Assembly: GCF_008364555.1 (NCBI RefSeq)
Contig: NZ_VTUC01000009.1
Location: 1-64,000, forward strand
Source of the DNA: Enterobacter vonholyi
GTDB taxonomy: Bacteria > Pseudomonadota > Gammaproteobacteria > Enterobacterales > Enterobacteriaceae
Direction of reading: 5' to 3'
Length of the DNA: 64,000 nucleotides
Shown here: piece after piece, positions 29,628-40,405 of the stretch
Numbering within the stretch: the stretch's first letter is position 1
How the letters are laid out: each line of letters starts with the position of its first letter
Translations under genes and position numbers: made by a program
The notes under the pieces: generated by a model
Database searches by the model: none
What the model saw: only the letters and a program-made list of their open reading frames with translations
Told to the model about the DNA's origin: nothing

Positions 29628-30623
29628 ATGCCGTCAAAAATTAACTGGATTGATAACCTGCGAGGAATAGCGTGTCTGATGGTGGTCATGATCCACACAA
29701 CGACCTGGTACGTTACGAATGCCCACAGCATCAGCCCCGTTAACTGGGATATCGCCAATATTCTCAACTCTGCGTCACGCGTCAGCGTGCCGCTGTTCTT
29801 TATGATTTCCGGCTTTCTCTTTTTTGGCGAGCGCAGCGCGCAGCCAAGACACTTCATCCGCATCGCGGCCTGCCTGGGGTTTTACAGCGCCGTTGCCCTG
29901 CTCTATATCACCCTGTTTACCTCAATAAACGCCGGACTATCGCTGAAATACGTGCTGCAAAAACCGGTGTTCTACCACCTGTGGTTCTTCTTCGCCATTA
30001 TCGTTATCTATCTGGTCTCCCCGCTCATTCAGGTGAAAAACGTCAGCGGGAAAATACTTCTGGCCCTGATGGTGGTCATTGGCATTGTCGCCAACCCGAA
30101 TACGGTTTCGCAGAAAATCGACGGCGTTGAGTGGCTGCCGGTGAACCTCTATATCAACGGCGATACCTTTTACTACGTGCTTTACGGCATGCTGGGGCGC
30201 GCCATCGGGATTATGGAGACGCAAAAACGCGGTCTGAGCTGGCTCTGCGGGGCGCTGTTTATCGCTGGCGTGGCGGTGATTTCACGCGGGACGCTGCATG
30301 AGCTGCAGTGGCGCGGTAATTTTGCCGATACCTGGTATCTCTACTGCGGGCCGATGGTCTTTATCTGTGCCGTATCGCTGCTCACGCTCGTTAAAAACAC
30401 CCTGAATGCGCGTCCCCTTCCCGTACTGAGCGTCATTTCACGACACTCTCTCGGGATTTACGGTTTTCACGCGCTGGTTATCCACGCGCTTAGGACAAAA
30501 GGCGTAGAGCTAAAAAGCTGGCCGGTGCTGGATATCATCTGGATTTTTGCCGCGACCCTGGCGATCAGCCTGCTGCTGTCGATGCTGCTGCAAAAAATAG
30601 ACGTTCGCCGCTTCGTCAGTTAA
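29628..30623 (+). CDS. wecH: O-acetyltransferase WecH (enterobacterial common antigen)
   Basis: 331 residues, equal to E. coli WecH (YiaH). An acyltransferase-3 family inner-membrane enzyme with about ten membrane segments that O-acetylates enterobacterial common antigen. The family motif [20 protein letters not shown] carries the conserved His. The C-terminus overlaps the convergent GlxA-type regulator by 8 nt. Confidence 0.95.
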   Translation: MPSKINWIDNLRGIACLMVVMIHTTTWYVTNAHSISPVNWDIANILNSASRVSVPLFFMISGFLFFGERSAQPRHFIRIAACLGFYSAVALLYITLFTSINAGLSLKYVLQKPVFYHLWFFFAIIVIYLVSPLIQVKNVSGKILLALMVVIGIVANPNTVSQKIDGVEWLPVNLYINGDTFYYVLYGMLGRAIGIMETQKRGLSWLCGALFIAGVAVISRGTLHELQWRGNFADTWYLYCGPMVFICAVSLLTLVKNTLNARPLPVLSVISRHSLGIYGFHALVIHALRTKGVELKSWPVLDIIWIFAATLAISLLLSMLLQKIDVRRFVS

Positions 30624-31536
30624 CGCTGCGCTGCCGCGCGCGATGGTACTGGCGCGGGGAGGAAAACCCTGCCGCCAGCGAAGCCTGCTCCACACCGCGC
30701 CCCTGCAATAGCCACTGCTCCGCCACCGCCAGACGCAGCTGCTCCAGATAATCGCGAACGCTAATGCCTAAATGTGACTGGAAAAGCCGGGTAAGATGGC
30801 GCGGGCTGACGTGCGCCAGCGCGGCGATATCAGGCAAGCTCCACGTTTTTTGCGGCTCGGCGGTGAGCGCATCCTGCGCCCGATGGATCGCCGGATGAAG
30901 ATGATTGCGGTAGCGCAGCCACGGGGAGAGCTGGGGATCGTCACCAGAACGGCGGAACCAGACCACCATCTCGCGCGCCACACTCAGCGCCTTTTCGGGG
31001 CCGCACAGGCGGTTAATCATATGCAGCGCCAGATCGATGCCAGACGTGATGCCTGCGCTGGTCCAGATGTTCTCATCCTGCACAAAGATGCGGTTTTCTT
31101 TAATCATCGCCGTGGGAGCCGCAGTGCGTAAACGGCCGATAACGTCATGGTGGGTTGTACACTGACGGTTGTTCAACAGGCCCGATTTCGCCGCCAGTAG
31201 AGCGCCTGAACAGACGCACATTACCATGATATCCCGGTGCAAAATGACCGGCTGCAGGCGCATCAGCCAGTGCTGTATCTGTAACGCCTGTGGCGTCGAA
31301 AACTGAGAGCGGGAGTCACTCACGCCGGGCAATACCAGCAGACTTCCCTCTGGAAGACGCTCCGGCAATGGCTGAACACCGTTCATCGTCAGGCCAATCG
31401 ACGTCGTAACCTCCGGTTGCGGGCCAATGTAATGCAGACGAAACGCGTCGCCAGCCAGCACAAAGGTCTCCGCCGGGCCCGTCATATCTAATGACAGGAC
31501 TCCAGGTAACATGACGAACCAGACGTCGATGGGCAT
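30616..31536 (-). CDS. GlxA-type transcriptional regulator (DJ-1/PfpI domain + AraC HTH)
   Basis: 306 residues. The N-terminal DJ-1/PfpI-like domain (about residues 1-170, with the nucleophile-elbow-like [17 protein letters not shown]) is fused to a C-terminal AraC/XylS DNA-binding domain ([39 protein letters not shown]). The start codon overlaps the stop of the upstream cysteine hydrolase gene by 1 nt (TAATG), so the two are one operon and the regulator probably controls it. The inducer is unknown. E. coli K-12 has yiaA/yiaB in this interval instead. Confidence 0.9.
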   Translation of the reverse strand: MPIDVWFVMLPGVLSLDMTGPAETFVLAGDAFRLHYIGPQPEVTTSIGLTMNGVQPLPERLPEGSLLVLPGVSDSRSQFSTPQALQIQHWLMRLQPVILHRDIMVMCVCSGALLAAKSGLLNNRQCTTHHDVIGRLRTAAPTAMIKENRIFVQDENIWTSAGITSGIDLALHMINRLCGPEKALSVAREMVVWFRRSGDDPQLSPWLRYRNHLHPAIHRAQDALTAEPQKTWSLPDIAALAHVSPRHLTRLFQSHLGISVRDYLEQLRLAVAEQWLLQGRGVEQASLAAGFSSPRQYHRARQRSVN

Positions 31537-32075
31537 TACAGTGACTCCAGCGTCTCCGCTACCGTTTTAATTTCGGCAAAACGCCCGGACAGTACCGTTT
31601 CGGTACGGTGGCGAATTTCCGCTGCGCTAAGGGTTATCCCTTTGTACGTCATGGGAAACGTCAGCGTCGCCTCGCTTACAAAGGTCACAGCATAACCCAG
31701 ATCGGATGCCACCCGGGCGGTGGTTTCACAGCATTGTTCAGTGCGAATGCCGCAGATAATCAGCTGGTTGATATCACGCTCGCGCAGCCAGCGGTCAAGC
31801 CCGGTATCCGTGAAGGCATTATGGACGTGTTTCTGAAAAACCACATCCGGCTGATGACGTAAAAAGGCCATCGGTTTGACATAGCCGCTTTCCAGGGTGA
31901 AAGGACCGTCTTCATCCACATGAAAAATATCAACGACCGGGATATTGCGTGCCTGGCAGCCATCAATCAGCCCCAGAATCGCCTGCTGAAAGGCAGGGAT
32001 CTCGCTTTCCTGCCAGTAATTGCGGTGATGGAAGGACTGCTGAGTATCAATATTGATGAGTGCAATACGTGACAT
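31536..32075 (-). CDS. Isochorismatase-family cysteine hydrolase
   Basis: 179 residues of the nicotinamidase/isochorismatase fold. The catalytic triad can be read as Asp in ALINIDTQQSF, Lys in VFQKHVHNAF and Cys in GIRTEQCCETTARVA. These enzymes cleave C-N or similar bonds in small amides; the substrate cannot be told from sequence. I chose the ATG at 32075 with GGAG upstream; an earlier in-frame ATG gives a hydrophobic 22-residue extension without a family match. It is the first gene of a two-gene operon with the GlxA-type regulator. Confidence 0.88.
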   Translation of the reverse strand: MSRIALINIDTQQSFHHRNYWQESEIPAFQQAILGLIDGCQARNIPVVDIFHVDEDGPFTLESGYVKPMAFLRHQPDVVFQKHVHNAFTDTGLDRWLRERDINQLIICGIRTEQCCETTARVASDLGYAVTFVSEATLTFPMTYKGITLSAAEIRHRTETVLSGRFAEIKTVAETLESL

Positions 32076-32178
32076 GATGGATCTCCTCGCCAGTGGGTGT
32101 GACACCATACTGGCAAGGAAAGGAAGGCACGAACAGACCAAAAAAGGACATCCTCGTGCCTCTCCCGGACAAGCGTAT

Positions 32179-33633
32179 TTACGACATTAGCGGCAGCAGC
32201 TGCTGGTAGATTTTACGGAATACCGCGCGCCTTTCCGCGTACCGCGCATGGTTTACCGAGTTCGGGAAATGCGCCTGCTCAAGGGTAAGCTGCGGCAGCA
32301 GTTGTGAAAGCGGTTTTTCCGGGTTCATAGCAATCTGCGCCAGACGCGCGGCGCCGAGCGCGGGGCCAACATCCCCTCCCGTGCGGAAATCTAGCTGCAA
32401 CCCGCTGATATCCGAAAGCATTTGTCGCCAGTAAGGGCTTCGCGCACCTCCGCCAATCAGGGTGACGCTCGTCGGTTTCAGGCCGCAGTCGTGCACCACG
32501 TCCATCCCGTCGGCAAGCGCATAGCCCACCCCTTCCAGAACTGCACGCGCCAGTTCTGCCGGACCATGCTGATGGGTTAAACCAAAAAACACCCCTTTCG
32601 CTTCCGGGTTGTTGTGCGGCGTACGTTCGCCGGAAAGATACGGTAAAAACCAGACGGTACCGGCATTTTCATCCGCCTGCTGTGCTGCGGCAATCAACGC
32701 AGGAACATCGGTCATCCCGGTCAGCTTCGCCGCCCAGTCCAGGCACGACGCTGCACTCAGCATCACCGACATCAAATGCCATTTTCCAGGAAGCGCATGA
32801 CAGAAACTGTGCACCGCGCTTTCGGGATTGCTGCGATAGCCGTCACTGACGGCAAAATAGACGCCAGACGTTCCCAGCGACAGCATCGCCTGACCTGCCT
32901 CAACCATGCCGACGCCCACGGCACCCGCGGCATTGTCACCGCCCCCGGCAACCACCGGTACGGCAGGCATATTCCAGCGTTCCGCAACGTACGGCAGCAA
33001 CGTGCCTGTTACCTCGCTACCTTCGAACAGCGCGGGCATGTGTTCCCGGGTTAGATGGCAAGCATCCAGCATCGCCTCGCTCCAGTCGCGTTTCGCCACG
33101 TCGAGCCACATCGTGCCTGCGGCATCGGACATGTCGGAAGCAAAATCGCCCGTCATACGAAAGCGCAGATAGTCTTTCGGCAGCAGAACTTTCGCCACCT
33201 GACGGAAAATCTCCGGCTCGTGTCGCTGCACCCACAGCAGTTTGGGCGCCGTAAAGCCGGGCATCATCAGGTTGCCGGTAATTTCACGAGACGTGGGTAC
33301 ATGCGCCTCAAGAAGCGCGCACTCTTCCGCACAGCGGCCATCGTTCCAGAGAATGGCGGGTCGCAACACGCGATGCTCGCTGTCCAGCAGCGTAGCGCCG
33401 TGCATTTGCCCGGCAATCCCCAGCGCTTTAACGTCGCGCAGGCTATGCTGCTCGCCTAAAGCTTTGATTGCACGATCCGTTGCCTGCCACCACTGCTCCG
33501 GGTCCTGTTCCGACCACAGCGGATGCGGACGTGAAACCTGCAGCTTTTCTGTCTGCGTTGCTAACACCTCGCCCTGCTCGCTTAACAGGATGGCTTTCAC
33601 ACCCGATGTGCCCAGATCGATCCCGATATACAT
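32179..33633 (-). CDS. xylB: Xylulokinase
   Basis: 484 residues, equal to E. coli XylB; phosphorylates D-xylulose to xylulose 5-phosphate. FGGY kinase motifs MYIGIDLGTSGVKAILL (phosphate 1), GGGDNAAGAVGVG with the catalytic Asp, and TLIGGGARSPYWRQ. The frame is open 57 codons further upstream, but that part overlaps the xylA end and is not conserved. It lies 61 nt after xylA in the xylAB operon. Confidence 0.97.
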   Translation of the reverse strand: MYIGIDLGTSGVKAILLSEQGEVLATQTEKLQVSRPHPLWSEQDPEQWWQATDRAIKALGEQHSLRDVKALGIAGQMHGATLLDSEHRVLRPAILWNDGRCAEECALLEAHVPTSREITGNLMMPGFTAPKLLWVQRHEPEIFRQVAKVLLPKDYLRFRMTGDFASDMSDAAGTMWLDVAKRDWSEAMLDACHLTREHMPALFEGSEVTGTLLPYVAERWNMPAVPVVAGGGDNAAGAVGVGMVEAGQAMLSLGTSGVYFAVSDGYRSNPESAVHSFCHALPGKWHLMSVMLSAASCLDWAAKLTGMTDVPALIAAAQQADENAGTVWFLPYLSGERTPHNNPEAKGVFFGLTHQHGPAELARAVLEGVGYALADGMDVVHDCGLKPTSVTLIGGGARSPYWRQMLSDISGLQLDFRTGGDVGPALGAARLAQIAMNPEKPLSQLLPQLTLEQAHFPNSVNHARYAERRAVFRKIYQQLLPLMS

Positions 33634-33694
33634 TGCGGTGACTCCTTTGACAGAAATGCCCGGTGGCGCTTCCGCGTACCGGGCCTGAATGCTG

Positions 33695-35017
33695 TTATTT
33701 ATCGAACAGGTAGTGATTAACCAGATTTTCCAGCAGTTCCTGGTGCCCGCTCTGGTGCTGCGGCGCCAGCTGATGTTGTTCAGCGTACTTCGCGATGTCC
33801 GCAAGCGATAACTGCCCTTTCAATATTTGCTGGCCCAGTTCACTGTTCCAGCCGCTGTAACGCTTCGCCACGCGTTTATCCAGCTCGCCGTCTTCAATCA
33901 TACGTGCCGCCACTTTCAGCGCCAGCGCCATGGTGTCCATCGCGCCAATGTGGCCGTAGAACAGATCGTATTTGTCGGTGCTCTGGCGACGCACTTTGGC
34001 GTCAAAGTTCAGGCCGCCGGTAGTGAAACCACCCGCTTTGATGATTTCGTACATCACCAGCGCGTTCTCTTCCACGCTGTTCGGGAACTGATCGGTGTCC
34101 CAGCCCAGCTGCGCATCGCCACGGTTCGCATCGACCGAGCCGAAGATGCCCAGCGCAATCGCAGACGCGATCTCGTGGTGGAAAGAGTGGCCCGCCAGCG
34201 TGGCGTGGTTGGCCTCAATGTTCACTTTGATCTCTTTTTCCAGACCGAACTGCTTCAGGAAGCCATACACCGTCGCCACGTCGTAGTCATACTGATGCTT
34301 CGTTGGTTCCTGCGGCTTCGGCTCAATCAACAGCGTGCCGCGGAAGCCAATTTTGTGCTTGTGGTCGACCACCATCTGCATAAAGCGGCCAATCTGCTCG
34401 CGCTCCTGACGCAGATCGGTGTTGAGCAGGGTTTCATAGCCTTCACGTCCGCCCCACAGGACATAGTTTTCGCCGCCCAACTGATGCGTGGCGTTCATTG
34501 CCGTCACCACCTGCGTGGCCGCCCAGCTAAACACTTCCGGATCCGGGTTGGTTGCCGCACCCGCGCCGTAGCGTGGGTTAGTGAAGCAGTTTGCCGTGCC
34601 CCAGAGCAGCTTTACGCCGCTTTGCTGCTGTTTTGCTGCCAGTACATCCACCATCTGTGCAAAGTTGTTCAGATACTCTTTCAGCGATGCGCCTTCCGGC
34701 GACACGTCGACGTCATGGAAGCAGTAGTACGGCACGTTCAGCTTGTGGAAGAACTCAAACGCAACGTCGGCTTTGCGCTTTGCCAGTTCGATGGCCTCAC
34801 CCGGCTGCTGCCATGGGCGATCAAAGGAGCCCACGCCGAACATATCGGCGCCATTCCAGCAGAAGGTATGCCAGTAACAGGCGGCAAAGCGCAGATGATC
34901 TTCCATGCGCTTACCCAGCACCAGCTCATCCGGGTTGTAGTGACGAAATGCTAAAGGATTGGTCGTTTTCGGGCCTTCGTAACGAACACGATCGAGTTGG
35001 TCGAAATAAGCTTGCAT
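33695..35017 (-). CDS. xylA: Xylose isomerase
   Basis: 440 residues, equal to E. coli XylA; converts D-xylose to D-xylulose with two divalent metals. The blocks [11 protein letters not shown] (catalytic His/Asp), [17 protein letters not shown] metal-ligand Glu region and [13 protein letters not shown] are present. The ATG at 35017 has GGAG 9 nt upstream; in-frame ATGs at 35028 and 35080 would extend into the leader. Divergent from xylF, with XylR and CRP sites between. Confidence 0.97.
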   Translation of the reverse strand: MQAYFDQLDRVRYEGPKTTNPLAFRHYNPDELVLGKRMEDHLRFAACYWHTFCWNGADMFGVGSFDRPWQQPGEAIELAKRKADVAFEFFHKLNVPYYCFHDVDVSPEGASLKEYLNNFAQMVDVLAAKQQQSGVKLLWGTANCFTNPRYGAGAATNPDPEVFSWAATQVVTAMNATHQLGGENYVLWGGREGYETLLNTDLRQEREQIGRFMQMVVDHKHKIGFRGTLLIEPKPQEPTKHQYDYDVATVYGFLKQFGLEKEIKVNIEANHATLAGHSFHHEIASAIALGIFGSVDANRGDAQLGWDTDQFPNSVEENALVMYEIIKAGGFTTGGLNFDAKVRRQSTDKYDLFYGHIGAMDTMALALKVAARMIEDGELDKRVAKRYSGWNSELGQQILKGQLSLADIAKYAEQHQLAPQHQSGHQELLENLVNHYLFDK

Positions 35018-35085
35018 ATTGAGCTCCATAATCAGGGTATGCGGCGAGTCGTTGATACAGGAGTAATAGTGAATAGACATTTTGG

Positions 35086-35108
35086 GTTGCTCAATTACGT
35101 TATTTCAC
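35086..35108 (-). promoter_or_regulatory. XylR site IA (xylA promoter)
   Basis: On the minus strand GTGAAATAACGTAATTGAG closely follows the E. coli XylR site in front of xylA. Binding by the XylR encoded downstream is inferred. Confidence 0.65.
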
Positions 35109-35132
35109 ACTGCTATTGAGAGAATGCACAAC

Positions 35133-35148
35133 TGTGCGCTGGCTCGCA
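35133..35148. promoter_or_regulatory. Candidate CRP site in the xylA/xylF control region
   Basis: TGTGCGCTGGCTCGCA is a 14/16-type match to TGTGA-N6-TCACA symmetry, located between the two XylR sites where E. coli has its single shared CRP site. Confidence 0.5.
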
Positions 35149-35246
35149 AAATAATGCGCAGACAAACTATTTTTCGGCGCATATTCCAGAATCAAATGTA
35201 ATTAAGACGTTACGTATTTTAAAATCCGATCGCGGTCATAAATTCA
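35149..35246. other. Central part of the xylA/xylF intergenic region
   Basis: A/T-rich spacer between the two divergent promoters (whole gap 35018-35388). Beyond the XylR and CRP candidates I see no additional element. Confidence 0.45.
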
Positions 35247-35290
35247 GAAATAAACCAAATATCATAATGCGAAGATAAAAATCTGTAATT
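35247..35290 (+). promoter_or_regulatory. XylR site IF (xylF promoter)
   Basis: GAAATAAACCAAATATC and, further on, AAGATAAAAATCTGTAATTG closely follow the E. coli xylF XylR-binding sequence, about 100 nt before the xylF start. Confidence 0.65.
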
Positions 35291-35388
35291 GCCAGCCCGC
35301 CTTTCCGCGTTAAAAATTTGCTGCGTCCCAGCAGTGAATGTTTCTTTTATCTCAGCAACATATACCCCTACAAAAAGGCCTAATAATT

Positions 35389-36381
35389 ATGAAGATAAAG
35401 AACCTGACTCTAACGCTCTGCACTACGCTCCTCCTTGCAAGCTTTGCAGGACATGCCAAAGAGGTCAAAATTGGCATGGCGATTGACGACCTGCGCCTGG
35501 AGCGCTGGCAAAAAGATCGCGATATTTTTGTTAAAAAAGCAGAATCCCTCGGCGCCAGCGTGTTTGTTCAGTCGGCTAACGGCAACGAAGAAACACAAAT
35601 GTCGCAGATTGAGAATATGATTAACCGTGGCGTCGATGTGCTGGTCATTATCCCCTATAACGGCCAGGTATTAAGTAACGTGGTGAAAGAAGCCAAACAG
35701 GAAGGCATTAAAGTCCTGGCCTATGACCGCATGATTAATAATGCGGACATTGATTATTATATTTCGTTCGACAATGAAAAAGTCGGGGAATTACAGGCGC
35801 AAAGCCTGATCGACAAAGTGCCTCAGGGCAATTATTTCCTGATGGGCGGCTCTCCGGTGGATAACAACGCCAAGCTGTTCCGCGAAGGGCAAATGAAAGT
35901 CCTTAAGCCGTACATCGACAACGGGAAAATTAAAGTGGTCGGCGATCAGTGGGCCGACGGCTGGCTGCCAGAAAACGCGCTGAAGATTATGGAAAACGCG
36001 CTGACGGCCAACAACAACAAAATTGATGCGGTTGTGGCCTCCAACGATGCCACCGCAGGCGGTGCTATCCAGGCCCTGAGTGCACAGGGGCTGGCCGGTA
36101 AAGTCGCCATTTCAGGACAGGATGCCGATCTGGCTGGCGTAAAACGCATCATCGCAGGCACCCAAACCATGACGGTCTACAAACCGATTACCGAGCTTGC
36201 CAATACGGCGGCGGAAATCGCCGTGGAACTGGGTAATGGCAAGCAACCTAAAGCAGACGCCACGCTGAATAACGGGCTGAAAGACGTTCCGGCTCGCCTG
36301 CTCACCCCTATTGAAGTCAATAAAGAGAACATTGACGCCACCGTCATTAAAGACGGCTTCCACAAGAAGAGCGAACTGTAA
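35389..36381 (+). CDS. xylF: D-xylose-binding periplasmic protein
   Basis: 330 residues, equal to E. coli XylF. Signal peptide of about 23 residues ending GHA before KEVKIGMAIDDLRLERW. The sugar-binding-protein fold is clear (NRGVDVLVIIPYNGQ, VVASNDATAGGAIQAL). It delivers xylose to XylGH. The ATG at 35389 is chosen over an upstream in-frame ATG because the signal peptide begins there. First gene of xylFGHR. Confidence 0.98.
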   Translation: MKIKNLTLTLCTTLLLASFAGHAKEVKIGMAIDDLRLERWQKDRDIFVKKAESLGASVFVQSANGNEETQMSQIENMINRGVDVLVIIPYNGQVLSNVVKEAKQEGIKVLAYDRMINNADIDYYISFDNEKVGELQAQSLIDKVPQGNYFLMGGSPVDNNAKLFREGQMKVLKPYIDNGKIKVVGDQWADGWLPENALKIMENALTANNNKIDAVVASNDATAGGAIQALSAQGLAGKVAISGQDADLAGVKRIIAGTQTMTVYKPITELANTAAEIAVELGNGKQPKADATLNNGLKDVPARLLTPIEVNKENIDATVIKDGFHKKSEL

Positions 36382-36453
36382 TCCGGCGCGTCCCCTGCTT
36401 TGCGGGGGCGCATCACGTTGTACTGTTCTTCCCTCGGGTTATGTGGAGCAGTT

Positions 36454-37995
36454 ATGCCTTATTTACTTGAAATGAAAAGCATCACCAAGCGCTTCGGCAC
36501 GGTGAAAGCCGTCGATAACGTCAGCCTCCGGTTGAACCCCGGCGAAGTGGTTTCGCTGTGTGGCGAGAACGGCTCGGGCAAGTCGACGCTGATGAAAGTG
36601 CTGTGCGGGATCTACCCGCACGGCAGCTACGAAGGCGAAATCGTCTTTGCCGGTGAAGTTATCCAGGCGACACACATTCGTGATACCGAACGTAAAGGCA
36701 TCGCCATCATCCACCAGGAGCTGGCGCTGGTGAAGCATCTCACCGTGCTGGAGAACATTTTCCTCGGGGCCGAAATTTCCCGCCACGGCGTGCTGGATTA
36801 CGACACCATGACGCTCCGCTGTGAAAAGCTGCTGGCGCAGGTGAGCCTCAGCATTTCACCAGATACCCGCGTGGGTGACCTGGGCCTTGGGCAACAGCAG
36901 CTGGTCGAAATAGCGAAAGCGCTCAATAAACAGGTCAGGCTGCTGATCCTCGATGAGCCTACAGCCTCGCTCACCGAACAGGAAACCGCGGTTCTGCTCA
37001 ATATCATCCGCGATCTGCAAAACCACGGCATCGCCTGCATCTACATTTCACACAAGCTGAACGAGGTTAAAGCCATTTCGGATACCATCTGCGTGATCCG
37101 CGACGGGCAGCACATCGGCACGCGTGAAGCCGCCGGGATGAGCGAAGATGACATCATCACCATGATGGTAGGGCGCGAGCTTACGGCGCTCTACCCGAAT
37201 GAGCCTCACACCAAAGGTGATGAAGTGCTGCGCGTGGAAAACCTGACCGCGTGGCACCCCGTTAACCGCCACATCAGGCGCGTCAATAACGTCTCGTTTT
37301 CTCTGCACAGCGGCGAAATTCTTGGTATTGCCGGGTTAGTCGGCGCCGGGCGCACGGAGGCCGTACAGTGTCTTTTTGGCGTGTGGCCGGGGCGCTGGGA
37401 GGGCACGATTTATATCGACGGCCAGCCGGTGAAAATCGACAACTGCCAGCAGGCGATCGCCCGCGGCATTGCCATGGTGCCGGAAGATCGCAAAAAAGAC
37501 GGCATCGTGCCGGTCATGGCGGTAGGGAAAAACATTACGCTTGCGGCGCTCGATCGCTTCTCCGGTGCGCTGAGCAGCCTGGACGATGCCGCGGAGCAGC
37601 AGTGCATCCTCCAGTCACTCGCCCGTCTGAAGGTCAAAACCTCCTCTCCGGAACTGGCGATTGGTCGCCTGAGCGGCGGCAACCAGCAAAAAGCCATTCT
37701 GGCGCGCTGCCTGCTGCTTAATCCACGCATATTAATCCTTGATGAACCGACGCGCGGGATTGATATCGGTGCCAAATATGAAATCTACAAACTGATTAAT
37801 CAGCTTGTACAGCAAGGGATTGCCGTCATTGTCATTTCGTCGGAGTTACCCGAAGTGCTCGGCCTGAGCGACCGCGTGCTGGTCATGCATGAGGGGAAAC
37901 TGAAAGCCAACCTGATTAACCAGAACCTGACGCAGGAGCAGGTGATGGAAGCCGCTTTAAGGAGCGAACGTCATGTCGAAAAGCAATCCGTCTGA
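36454..37995 (+). CDS. xylG: D-xylose ABC transporter ATP-binding protein
   Basis: 513 residues, equal to E. coli XylG. Two fused ABC domains: Walker [10 protein letters not shown] near residues 37-45, then [15 protein letters not shown] and [10 protein letters not shown]. The second domain has the sugar-importer GLVGAGRTE in place of a canonical Walker A, then [13 protein letters not shown] and [11 protein letters not shown]. Ribosome binding site GTGGAG. It overlaps xylH by 23 nt. Confidence 0.98.
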   Translation: MPYLLEMKSITKRFGTVKAVDNVSLRLNPGEVVSLCGENGSGKSTLMKVLCGIYPHGSYEGEIVFAGEVIQATHIRDTERKGIAIIHQELALVKHLTVLENIFLGAEISRHGVLDYDTMTLRCEKLLAQVSLSISPDTRVGDLGLGQQQLVEIAKALNKQVRLLILDEPTASLTEQETAVLLNIIRDLQNHGIACIYISHKLNEVKAISDTICVIRDGQHIGTREAAGMSEDDIITMMVGRELTALYPNEPHTKGDEVLRVENLTAWHPVNRHIRRVNNVSFSLHSGEILGIAGLVGAGRTEAVQCLFGVWPGRWEGTIYIDGQPVKIDNCQQAIARGIAMVPEDRKKDGIVPVMAVGKNITLAALDRFSGALSSLDDAAEQQCILQSLARLKVKTSSPELAIGRLSGGNQQKAILARCLLLNPRILILDEPTRGIDIGAKYEIYKLINQLVQQGIAVIVISSELPEVLGLSDRVLVMHEGKLKANLINQNLTQEQVMEAALRSERHVEKQSV

Positions 37996-39154
37996 TATCA
38001 AAGTCGCCGTTCCGACGCCCGGTGCGTTCGCAGGGCTAAAAGCGCTGAACCTGCAGGTCTTCGTGATGATCGCGGCCATTATCGTCATCATGCTGTTCTT
38101 TACCTGGATGACCGATGGCTCGTACTTAAGCGCGCGAAACGTCTCCAACCTGCTCCGCCAGACCGCCATCACCGGCATCCTGGCCGTGGGCATGGTGTTC
38201 GTGATTATCTCCGCGGAGATCGATCTGTCGGTCGGGTCGATGATGGGACTTCTCGGCGGCGTGGCGGCGATTTTTGACGTATGGCTCGGCTGGCCGCTAC
38301 CGCTGACCGTGGCGGTCACGCTGGTGCTGGGTCTGGTTCTGGGGGCCTGGAACGGCTGGTGGGTAGCCTATCGTAAAGTGCCGTCGTTCATTGTCACCCT
38401 GGCGGGGATGCTGGCCTTCCGCGGAATCTTAATCGGCATCACTAACGGCACCACCGTCTCCCCGACCAGTGCAGCCATGTCGCAGATTGGCCAGAGTTAC
38501 CTCTCAGACAGCATAGGCTTTACTATCGGCGTGGTGGGATTGCTGGCGTTTGTCGCATGGCAGTGGCGTGGACGCATGCGCCGTCAGGCGCTGGGGCTCG
38601 CTTCTCCGGCGTCAACGTCGGTGGTGGGGCGTCAGGCGCTCACGGCGGTCATTGTGCTGGGCGCCATCTGGCTTTTAAACGACTATCGCGGAGTCCCGAC
38701 CCCCGTCCTGCTGCTGGCGCTTTTACTGCTGGGCGGCATGTTTATGGCCACGCGCACCGCGTTTGGCCGCCGTATTTATGCCATCGGCGGCAACCTTGAG
38801 GCTGCTCGGCTTTCAGGTATTAACGTCGAACGCACCAAACTCGCGGTCTTCGCCATTAACGGTCTGATGGTCGCTATCGCCGGGCTGATCCTCAGCTCAA
38901 GACTGGGCGCCGGCTCTCCCTCCGCCGGTAACATCGCAGAGCTGGATGCTATCGCCGCCTGCGTCATTGGCGGTACCAGCCTCGCAGGGGGTATCGGTAG
39001 CGTGGCGGGCGCGGTCATGGGGGCATTTATTATGGCGTCGTTGGATAACGGGATGAGTATGATGGACGTCCCGACGTTTTGGCAGTATATCGTCAAGGGA
39101 GCAATTCTTTTACTGGCAGTCTGGATGGATTCGGCCACCAAGCGACGGGCCTGA
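37973..39154 (+). CDS. xylH: D-xylose ABC transporter permease
   Basis: 393 residues, equal to E. coli XylH, with about ten or more membrane segments of the BPD_transp_2 family ([29 protein letters not shown] motifs). Starts inside the end of xylG, suggesting coupling. Confidence 0.98.
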   Translation: MSKSNPSDIKVAVPTPGAFAGLKALNLQVFVMIAAIIVIMLFFTWMTDGSYLSARNVSNLLRQTAITGILAVGMVFVIISAEIDLSVGSMMGLLGGVAAIFDVWLGWPLPLTVAVTLVLGLVLGAWNGWWVAYRKVPSFIVTLAGMLAFRGILIGITNGTTVSPTSAAMSQIGQSYLSDSIGFTIGVVGLLAFVAWQWRGRMRRQALGLASPASTSVVGRQALTAVIVLGAIWLLNDYRGVPTPVLLLALLLLGGMFMATRTAFGRRIYAIGGNLEAARLSGINVERTKLAVFAINGLMVAIAGLILSSRLGAGSPSAGNIAELDAIAACVIGGTSLAGGIGSVAGAVMGAFIMASLDNGMSMMDVPTFWQYIVKGAILLLAVWMDSATKRRA

Positions 39155-39187
39155 TAACGGTATTGTGACTTAATTAGGAAGTGAGCC

Positions 39188-40366
39188 ATGTTTGAAAAGC
39201 GTCACCGCATTACGTTGTTATTCAATGCCAACAAAGCCTACGACCGTCAGGTGGTGGAAGGCGTGGGTGAATATTTGCAGGCGTCGCAATCCGAATGGGA
39301 TATTTTTATTGAAGAAGATTTCCGCACCCGTCTGGAGAACATCAAAGACTGGCTGGGCGATGGCGTCATCGCCGACTATGACGACCCCGTCATCGAACAG
39401 TTGCTGACCGACGTCGACGTTCCGATTGTGGGCGTCGGCGGCTCCTACCATTCGCCCGAACACTATCCTCCGGTTCACTATATTGCCACCGATAACCATG
39501 CCCTGGTCGAGGCCGCGTTTCTCCATTTAAAAGAGAAAGGCGTCCACCGCTTTGCGTTTTACGGCCTACCCGCCACCAGCGGCAAGCGCTGGGCCGTTGA
39601 GCGTGAACACGCGTTTTGCCAGCTGGTCGCGCAGGAGAAGTATCGCGGCGTGGTCTATCAGGGGCTGGAAACCGCGCCGGAAAACTGGCAGCACGCGCAA
39701 AACCGCCTCGCTGACTGGCTGCAAACGCTGCCACCACAAACCGGTATCATTGCCGTGACGGACGCGCGTGCGCGCCACGTGCTGCAGGTCTGCGAACACT
39801 TACATATTCCGGTGCCCGAAAAGCTGTGCGTGATTGGCATTGATAATGAAGAACTGACCCGCTATCTGTCCCGCGTGGCGCTTTCCTCCGTTGCTCAGGG
39901 CACGCGTCAGATGGGCTATCAGGCGGCGAAGCTGCTGCATCGCCTGCTCGATAAAGAATCACTGCCACTTCAGCGCCTGCTGGTGCCTCCTGTTCGCGTC
40001 GTAGAACGTCGTTCAACCGATTATCGCTCCTTAAGCGACCCGGCCGTTATTCAGGCCATGCACTATATTCGCAACCACGCCTGCAAAGGGATTAAGGTCG
40101 ATCAGGTGCTGGATTCGGTGGGTATTTCGCGTTCGAATCTGGAGAAGCGTTTTAAAGAAGAGGTGGGCGAAACTATTCATGCCGTCATCCATGCTGAAAA
40201 GCTGGAGAAAGCACGCAGCCTGCTCATCTCCACATCGCTGTCGATCAACGAAATCTCGCAGATGTGCGGTTACCCGTCGCTGCAATATTTTTATTCGGTG
40301 TTTCGCAAAGAGTATGACACCACGCCGAAAGAGTATCGGGATCGCCACAGCGAGGTGCTGATCTAG
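39188..40366 (+). CDS. xylR: Xylose operon activator XylR
   Basis: 392 residues, equal to E. coli XylR. The N-terminal two thirds is a LacI-like periplasmic-binding-type domain that senses D-xylose. The C-terminal 100 residues form an AraC helix-turn-helix (GIKVDQVLDSVGISRSNLEK, SINEISQMCGYPSLQYFYSV). Activates xylAB and xylFGHR. It lies 33 nt after xylH and can be read through or from its own weak promoter. Confidence 0.98.
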   Translation: MFEKRHRITLLFNANKAYDRQVVEGVGEYLQASQSEWDIFIEEDFRTRLENIKDWLGDGVIADYDDPVIEQLLTDVDVPIVGVGGSYHSPEHYPPVHYIATDNHALVEAAFLHLKEKGVHRFAFYGLPATSGKRWAVEREHAFCQLVAQEKYRGVVYQGLETAPENWQHAQNRLADWLQTLPPQTGIIAVTDARARHVLQVCEHLHIPVPEKLCVIGIDNEELTRYLSRVALSSVAQGTRQMGYQAAKLLHRLLDKESLPLQRLLVPPVRVVERRSTDYRSLSDPAVIQAMHYIRNHACKGIKVDQVLDSVGISRSNLEKRFKEEVGETIHAVIHAEKLEKARSLLISTSLSINEISQMCGYPSLQYFYSVFRKEYDTTPKEYRDRHSEVLI

Positions 40367-40370
40367 AAAA

Positions 40371-40402
40371 GAAAACGCCTTCCAGTGGAAGGCGTTTTTT
40401 TG
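40371..40402. terminator. Bidirectional terminator between xylR and bax
   Basis: Stem AACGCCTTCC-AGT-GGAAGGCGTT flanked by an A-run and a T-run, serving both convergent genes. Confidence 0.93.
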
Positions 40403-40405
40403 CGA

